Shown: positions 6,957 through 10,067 of the stretch, in pieces
Numbering within the stretch: the stretch's first letter is position 1
How the letters are laid out: each line of letters begins with the position of its first letter
Assembly (NCBI GenBank): GCA_964516325.1
Contig: CAZFAP010000180.1
Span: 1-10,067 of the forward strand
Length of the DNA: 10,067 nucleotides
Direction: 5' to 3'
DNA from: CAZFAP01 sp964516325
Lineage (GTDB): Bacteria; Auribacterota; JABMQX01
Program-made: the position numbers and the translations under genes
Notes under the pieces: model-generated
What the model was told of the DNA's origin: nothing
The model's database searches: none
The model's input: only the letters and a program-made list of their open reading frames with translations

Positions 6957-7537
6957 TCTCATTCCCAGCGACAACCTTCATCGCAAAATTCGCCAGGGCG
7001 CTCTGGCATCGGCAGGCGGGGCAGAAGTTCCTCGCCGAAGTACCCCTCACACAATCGTCTTCCGTTCTCGACATCGGGTGCGGCATTGGGCGTCTCACGA
7101 AGCGTGTCGCCAGCGTCGCTCTGACGGGGAGAGTGGTTGGCGTTGACCCCTGCGAGAGAAGAATCCAGCGTGCGATCAAACGGTGTCTCGGTCTGCGAAA
7201 CGTGGAGTTCTACGTGGGGGACGCCAATCTCCTTCCCTGGGACGCGGATTCATTCGACTATGTCCTCTGCCTGGATTCATTTCACGAACACGCCAACCCC
7301 GGAAGCGTGTTGACGGAGGTGTTCAGAATTCTGAAGCCCGGCGGAAAGCTGTTTCTGGCAGTCCGCGAGTACCTGAAGGATGGAAATGGGAAGGCGGTAA
7401 GGGGAGCTATTCGGGACTCGCGACGCCCCCTGCACCTCCCCAGGCATTACCTTCTCTCCCTGGAACATTCGGGCTTCGTGAACGTCTGGCAGAAGATGGA
7501 GTCCGAGTATCTCTTGACGGTGGGGACAAAGAGCTAA
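6929..7537 (+). CDS. Class I SAM-dependent methyltransferase (Methyltransf_11 type)
   Basis: A 202-residue cytoplasmic enzyme predicted to move a methyl group from S-adenosylmethionine to an unknown acceptor. Motif I is VLDIGCGIG (46-54), followed by the acidic end of strand 2 in VVGVDPCE (69-76, D73 expected to hold the ribose hydroxyls), GDANLLPWD (98-106) contacting the adenine, FDYVLCLDSFHE (109-120) as the motif after strand 4, and the helix-strand motif RILKPGGKLFL (133-143). The residues before 40 are short and helical, without a separate substrate domain. ATG 6929 is the first usable start after an in-frame stop at 6875; its Shine-Dalgarno is weak, which is odd given the strong promoter upstream. 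It is divergent from the DUF3160 gene. The substrate cannot be read from the sequence; UbiE-like and many other small-molecule methylases share this layout. Confidence 0.85.
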   Translation: MLVKEITRQFSFPATTFIAKFARALWHRQAGQKFLAEVPLTQSSSVLDIGCGIGRLTKRVASVALTGRVVGVDPCERRIQRAIKRCLGLRNVEFYVGDANLLPWDADSFDYVLCLDSFHEHANPGSVLTEVFRILKPGGKLFLAVREYLKDGNGKAVRGAIRDSRRPLHLPRHYLLSLEHSGFVNVWQKMESEYLLTVGTKS

Positions 7538-7615
7538 GCACACCAATTCATAAATTGCGTACCGTATCAAGCCCCCGGCCGAACGCGGGGCGGGACCCCT
7601 GAGTGTTCCGCTTAC

Positions 7616-7634
7616 CATGGGCAAGATGCCCATG
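7616..7634. repeat. REP-like palindrome
   Basis: CATGGGCA (7616-7623) and TGCCCATG (7627-7634) are perfect inverted arms around AGA. From memory this sequence is scattered in many copies through PVC-type genomes; here only one copy is visible, so calling it a repeat rests on that recollection. Confidence 0.5.
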
Positions 7635-7712
7635 CCACGTTTTTCCGACCACCGACCCTCTCTCCGCTCTCCGTGTGCTGTGCCCTCAAAATCACCGCCA
7701 CGCGGGCAAAGG

Positions 7713-7729
7713 CCCCGCCTCCGGCGGGG
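7713..7729. repeat. GC-rich hairpin within the repeat mosaic
   Basis: CCCCGCC (7713-7719) and GGCGGGG (7723-7729) pair perfectly around TCC. It lies about 175 nt past the methyltransferase stop and has no T-run, so it is better seen as part of the repeat mosaic than as that gene's terminator. Confidence 0.4.
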
Positions 7730-7803
7730 GACGTCTCTCGCAAAGCCGCCAAGGCGCAAAGTTGGGGGTAATGGGCGTCGTCCCCTTGGAGCGCTGTGGA
7801 ACC

Positions 7804-7892
7804 TATCTGCGTTCATCTGCGGTTCCATCTTTCTCGCTGCCGGGACCCCGGCGCGTGCCGAGCCGCCGCCCAAGCCGGAGGCCGTACTACGC
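7804..7892. repeat. Dispersed repeat, partial copy B
   Basis: It shares the exact 19-mer GCGTTCATCTGCGGTTCCA (7809-7827) with copy A at 3015-3033 and stays alignable for about 60 further bases (CTGCCG, GGG.CCC, GCG, CCGCC, GAGGCC.TAC). The right end lacks a clear ATAACTGAGGCCTTACG block, so this copy is more diverged or truncated. Confidence 0.55.
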
Positions 7893-7937
7893 AGCCAGCA
7901 CTTTCATGGTCTCCAGGCGAACGAACTTCATGAGCGA

Positions 7938-8010
7938 CTGCGGTTCCATCCCCATGCGACGGGTCCCGCAGTTGCCCACGAGCTTCGCCACCAATAACTG
8001 AGGCCTTACG
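7938..8010. repeat. Dispersed repeat, partial copy C
   Basis: CTGCGGTTCCA (7938-7948) and ATAACTGAGGCCTTACG (7994-8010) occur in the same order as in copy A (3023-3033 and 3078-3094). The distance between the block starts is 56 nt here and 55 nt in copy A. The middle is diverged apart from short blocks such as GGGTCCC. It lacks the inverted left end seen in copy A. Confidence 0.6.
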
Positions 8011-8435
8011 ACCCTCCGTTTAGCGCAGCCGCCCACAGCGAGAAGAGACCGCGCGCGGACTGCCTCAACTTACAAGCAGGCCGTGTGTCCGTCACTGGAG
8101 AATCTGCCCCCCCATTTCGCGCCCCTTTATGACACCACCTTGACGTCCTCGCTTGGGTTTGGGATTGACAGATGGATTTTTTTTTGCGCCCAATGATATG
8201 CCCCTACGAATTGAGCTGAAAGGCGTGCGTACCCCATGGACAACCCGTAGCGCAGGCGAGAGCCAGCGTCTCATGCACAAGCCTATGACACCGGCGGCCA
8301 GAATCCGCGTGGCTCGCAGCCATCTCCGAATGGGCTCCTCAGGTGATGGCACTCACGCAATGACGCAGGTGTTTGCATCGCACATTTGCTGGACGATACT
8401 TGTCATACAGAAACTGCACATTCAATAGTCATCTG

Positions 8436-8440
8436 GGAGG
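8436..8440 (+). promoter_or_regulatory. Ribosome binding site that decides the start at 8446
   Basis: GGGAGG ends at 8440, 5 nt before ATG 8446. An upstream in-frame ATG at 8386 has no such site and would put 20 polar residues ahead of the signal peptide, so 8446 is preferred. Confidence 0.85.
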
Positions 8441-8445
8441 TGGTC

Positions 8446-9375
8446 ATGAGACTCGCACATTGTTCTGTTCTGTGGATTGCCAGTATGGTGCTTGTGACCT
8501 GCGCCCTGGAGCCGTTCTGTTGGGCACGGGTCCAGATCGAGTCGTACACAGAGCGGGCGGCTTTCGAAGCGCGCCTGAACGGCAAGGTGAATGTCGTAGG
8601 TTTTGACGACGTGGATACCTCAACAACCGATCCTGCCCCCTTCGCGGCGGACCGCTACCAGGCAAGCCATGGTGTGGTAATCAGCGCCGAGGGCGGCGGC
8701 GGGCAGTTCGCGGGGCGCACGTTCACCTGGGGGGACGAGTTCCGCCCTGTGTCCTCTCCGAACACCTATGCTGCCGGGCCGCCCTGGGGCCACGAACGCA
8801 ATACCGTGGTGACGTTCCATGCGGGAGGTCAGCCGAGCCGAGTCGCTGGTTTCGGTCTCTACTTTATTGACGCCGACTGGCCGGATTGGCCAACGCCCGG
8901 CGCCGGAGCGTGCAGCTTGAAGATCTTCAACACGGACGGCGAGCAACTTGCCTACAGTGGGACTGTGTCCGGAGGAAATGCCCAACAACTGTTCTTCGGT
9001 TTTGTGGCCGTGGATACCGACACGAACACGCCCGTTTCCGTCGTCGCGTGGGCCTTGGTAACAGCGGGCAGCGGATGGCCCGAGGACGGCGAGGGCGAGG
9101 GCGTCGTGCTCGATAACTTTGCCTTCGGCCCGGCGGGTCCCGACATCCGGATTACGGACATCAGGACCGGCGATCAGGGCATCATGGTTCGATGGACCGG
9201 CGCGACATCGTGGCTGTTCACGGTTCAGTGCTCACCTGATCTGTACACCCCCTCGGCGTTGTGGTCCCACCTGCCCGGATACGTGAATGTCCCCGGTCTT
9301 GACGACACCATGTCGGCGACCGACCCGAACCCGCCGGCGCCAAGGCGCTTCTACCGCATCCGCGCGACACAGTGA
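8446..9375 (+). CDS. Secreted beta-sandwich protein with FYRI C-terminal domain
   Basis: A 309-residue exported protein. Residues 1-27 are a Sec signal (MRLAHCSVLWIASMVLVTCA, cleavage likely after CWA). Residues about 30-228 are beta-rich with a pattern seen in extracellular lectin-like or PEP-CTERM-associated domains: VVGFDDVDTS (50-59), a glycine run GGGGQFAG (83-90), VAGFGLYFIDAD (133-144), LKIFNTDGEQL (158-168), FFGFVAVDTD (183-192) and a closing VVLDNFAFG (220-228). Residues 233-309 match the tail of the DUF3160 protein: IRITDIRTGDQGIMVRW, CSPDLYTPSALW, then RRFYRIRATQ. There is no PEP-CTERM or LPXTG motif. The specific role is unknown; binding to carbohydrate or matrix is inferred from the fold only. 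It is alone on its strand between a repeat-rich gap and two tRNA genes. Confidence 0.78.
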   Translation: MRLAHCSVLWIASMVLVTCALEPFCWARVQIESYTERAAFEARLNGKVNVVGFDDVDTSTTDPAPFAADRYQASHGVVISAEGGGGQFAGRTFTWGDEFRPVSSPNTYAAGPPWGHERNTVVTFHAGGQPSRVAGFGLYFIDADWPDWPTPGAGACSLKIFNTDGEQLAYSGTVSGGNAQQLFFGFVAVDTDTNTPVSVVAWALVTAGSGWPEDGEGEGVVLDNFAFGPAGPDIRITDIRTGDQGIMVRWTGATSWLFTVQCSPDLYTPSALWSHLPGYVNVPGLDDTMSATDPNPPAPRRFYRIRATQ

Positions 9376-9703
9376 TTCGCGCATTCGGGGAGCACGGGGA
9401 CACCGAAAGCGACGCTGTTGCCCCCGGTAAGGGGTTGGGCGGCGCGCGATGGTGTCCCGGCGATGACGCTTCTGTCCCACCGACAGAAGCGGCCATGCAT
9501 TGTCCCGAAGAACCACGCCTTCAGACCACCTGGAGGAAAGAGCAATCCCTCCTGCGCGTGCGACCAAATTGATTTCTGATGGCTGACTGTATGGTTCGCA
9601 AATGCAGCAAGCCAGCGCGCGGGAGTCTTGACGTGCGTCCTGGGAGGCAGGACGAGGCTCGAGTTTGCCTGATGGGACCGGCGCGACAGGGCGAGATAAC
9701 AAG
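9376..9703. other. Gap without a convincing gene
   Basis: No frame here has a start signal and a protein-like sequence. Apart from the strong hairpin at 9467-9491, it holds a smaller hairpin, CGTCCT/AGGACG (9636-9654), lying past the 3' end of the minus-strand tRNA-Met gene. I see no other structure. Confidence 0.5.
9467..9491. terminator. 10-bp hairpin downstream of the FYRI protein gene
   Basis: CGCTTCTGTC (9467-9476) and GACAGAAGCG (9482-9491) pair perfectly around CCACC. It begins 92 nt after the stop at 9375, with no T-tract on either side. It is the most likely 3' end signal for that gene and might also block read-through from the opposing tRNA genes. Confidence 0.5.
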
Positions 9704-9777
9704 TAGCGGCGCAGGGATTCGAACCCCGGACACGAGGATTATGATTCCTCTGCTCTAACCAACTGAGCTACGCCGCC
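9704..9777 (-). tRNA. trnM: tRNA-Met (CAT), elongator type
   Basis: A full cloverleaf on the minus strand: acceptor GGCGGCG with CGCCGCT (one G-U pair at the end), D-arm GCTCAGTTGGTTAGAGC, anticodon stem GAGGA/TCCTC around ATCATAA with CAT at 34-36, a 5-nt variable loop GTGTC, and T-arm CGGGG/CCCTG around TTCGAAT. The discriminator is A and no CCA is encoded. The base-paired first acceptor position argues against initiator fMet. Ile2 (lysidine-modified CAT) is not excluded, but the body looks more like elongator Met. Confidence 0.93.
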
Positions 9778-9798
9778 AATCTTCTTTGTTCTGGAGAG

Positions 9799-9828
9799 AA
9801 TGTAGCAAAGAGCGGCGACTCCAGGCAA
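9799..9828 (-). promoter_or_regulatory. Candidate promoter of tRNA-Met
   Basis: On the minus strand TTGCCT (9823-9828) and TACATT (9799-9804) are 18 bp apart, each matching consensus at 4 of 6. The tRNA begins 21 nt after the -10 box, a usual distance for a tRNA promoter with a short 5' leader. Confidence 0.45.
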
Positions 9829-9986
9829 GGGAATTTTCGACGCCAACCGACAACGGCGTGACTTCCGCACGAGGGTTCGGGAAGGGCGCTGTCGTCCTTT
9901 CGATTCACAAGAGAGCGAAAAGGGAGGCAGCAGCTTGGTACCCGTCTCAATGGGTCGTGGAAAACTGATGACAGAGAAGAAAAGAA

Positions 9987-10064
9987 TGGGGTGAGTGATG
10001 GGATTTGAACCCACGACCACTGGAGCCACAGTCCAGTGCTCTAACCAACTGAGCTACACTCACC
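9987..10064 (-). tRNA. trnH: tRNA-His (GTG)
   Basis: A full cloverleaf on the minus strand: acceptor GTGAGTG/CACTCAC, D-arm GCTCAGTTGGTTAGAGC, anticodon stem CTGGA/TCCAG around CTGTGGC with GTG at 34-36, variable loop TGGTC, and T-arm GTGGG/CCCAT around TTCAAAT. The extra G at -1 (10064) opposite C73 (9990) is the hallmark of tRNA-His. CCA is encoded (9987-9989), unlike in the neighbouring tRNA-Met. The two genes are about 210 bp apart. Confidence 0.95.
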
Positions 10065-10067
10065 GCC

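Larger units (their letters stand above)
7538..8445. other. Long gap with no convincing gene, largely a repeat mosaic
   Basis: Between the methyltransferase and the FYRI protein no frame has a start signal plus a protein-like sequence. Positions 7573-7590 hold a weak CCCCG/CGGGG hairpin. From about 7600 to 8011 the DNA is a string of dispersed repeats: the palindrome at 7616-7634, a hairpin at 7713-7729, a GCAAAG..GCCAAGGCGCAAAG tract near 7740-7760, and two relatives of the element at 2911-3098. Beyond 8012 I see little: a TTGACA at 8165-8170 without a -10 box at a workable distance, a T9 run just after it, and an imperfect hairpin with a GAGA loop at 8250-8268. Confidence 0.55.

Noticed and set aside
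7277..7873. A 198-codon minus-strand open frame opposite the methyltransferase end and repeat mosaic
   Set aside because: About half lies antisense to the methyltransferase and the rest consists of translated repeats; the strings EPQMNAD and MGILPMV are repeat-derived.
8161..8200. TTGACA at 8165-8170, sharing the 11-mer GGGATTGACAG with the DUF3160 promoter
   Set aside because: No -10 box lies 16-18 bp downstream; the nearest AT-rich hexamer is about 21 bp away, and no gene starts soon after.
8128..8292. Direct repeat TATGACACC at 8128-8136 and 8284-8292
   Set aside because: Only 9 bp with no shared flanks or associated element; compatible with chance.
1..10067. CRISPR array, prophage, integrase, toxin-antitoxin or biosynthetic cluster
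   Set aside because: No regularly spaced repeats, integrase, capsid, toxin-antitoxin pair or synthase gene was found; the tRNA genes show no duplicated attachment end within the window.

Overview
The window reads as ordinary chromosomal DNA from a GC-rich, free-living bacterium, most like the PVC group (Verrucomicrobia, Lentisphaerae, Kiritimatiellae) or Hydrogenedentota-type lineages. The placement is an inference from three signs. Most proteins are exported. Two unrelated secreted proteins end in the same 'W..S.DL..W...RFYRI' domain, once after a D/G/N-rich calcium-binding linker. The gaps hold dispersed repeats of a kind I recall from genomes of these groups (the 'TCTGCGTTCATCTGCGGTTCCA' type, the palindromic 'CATGGGCAAGATGCCCATG' type and 'CGCAAAG..GCCAAGGCGCAAAG' tracts). 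No phage, plasmid, transposase, CRISPR or defence gene is visible.

Layout, left to right. A hairpin and a candidate promoter precede a secreted six-hairpin (alpha/alpha)6-barrel glycosidase-like protein (239-2887, +). A repeat element with inverted ends (2911-3098) separates it from a small lipoprotein with a DUF4878/NTF2-like domain (3205-3705, +, GTG start). Two strong hairpins lie between that gene and a convergent 884-residue secreted DUF3160 protein (3970-6624, -). The DUF3160 gene shares a compact divergent promoter region, containing a 7-3-7 palindrome, with a class I SAM-dependent methyltransferase (6929-7537, +).

About 900 bp without a convincing gene follow, much of it a mosaic of dispersed repeats including two more relatives of the 2911-3098 element. 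Next is a secreted beta-sandwich protein with the FYRI C-terminus (8446-9375, +). The right edge carries two minus-strand tRNA genes: elongator-type Met(CAT) at 9704-9777 and His(GTG) at 9987-10064.

The genes do not form an obvious operon. Each protein gene has its own spacing, several have their own promoter-like signals, and strands alternate. The common theme is export: four of five proteins carry an N-terminal secretion signal. I see no convincing new multi-gene system. The points most worth checking are the palindrome between the divergent promoters, the repeat family with inverted ends, and the long, possibly structured leader of the methyltransferase.
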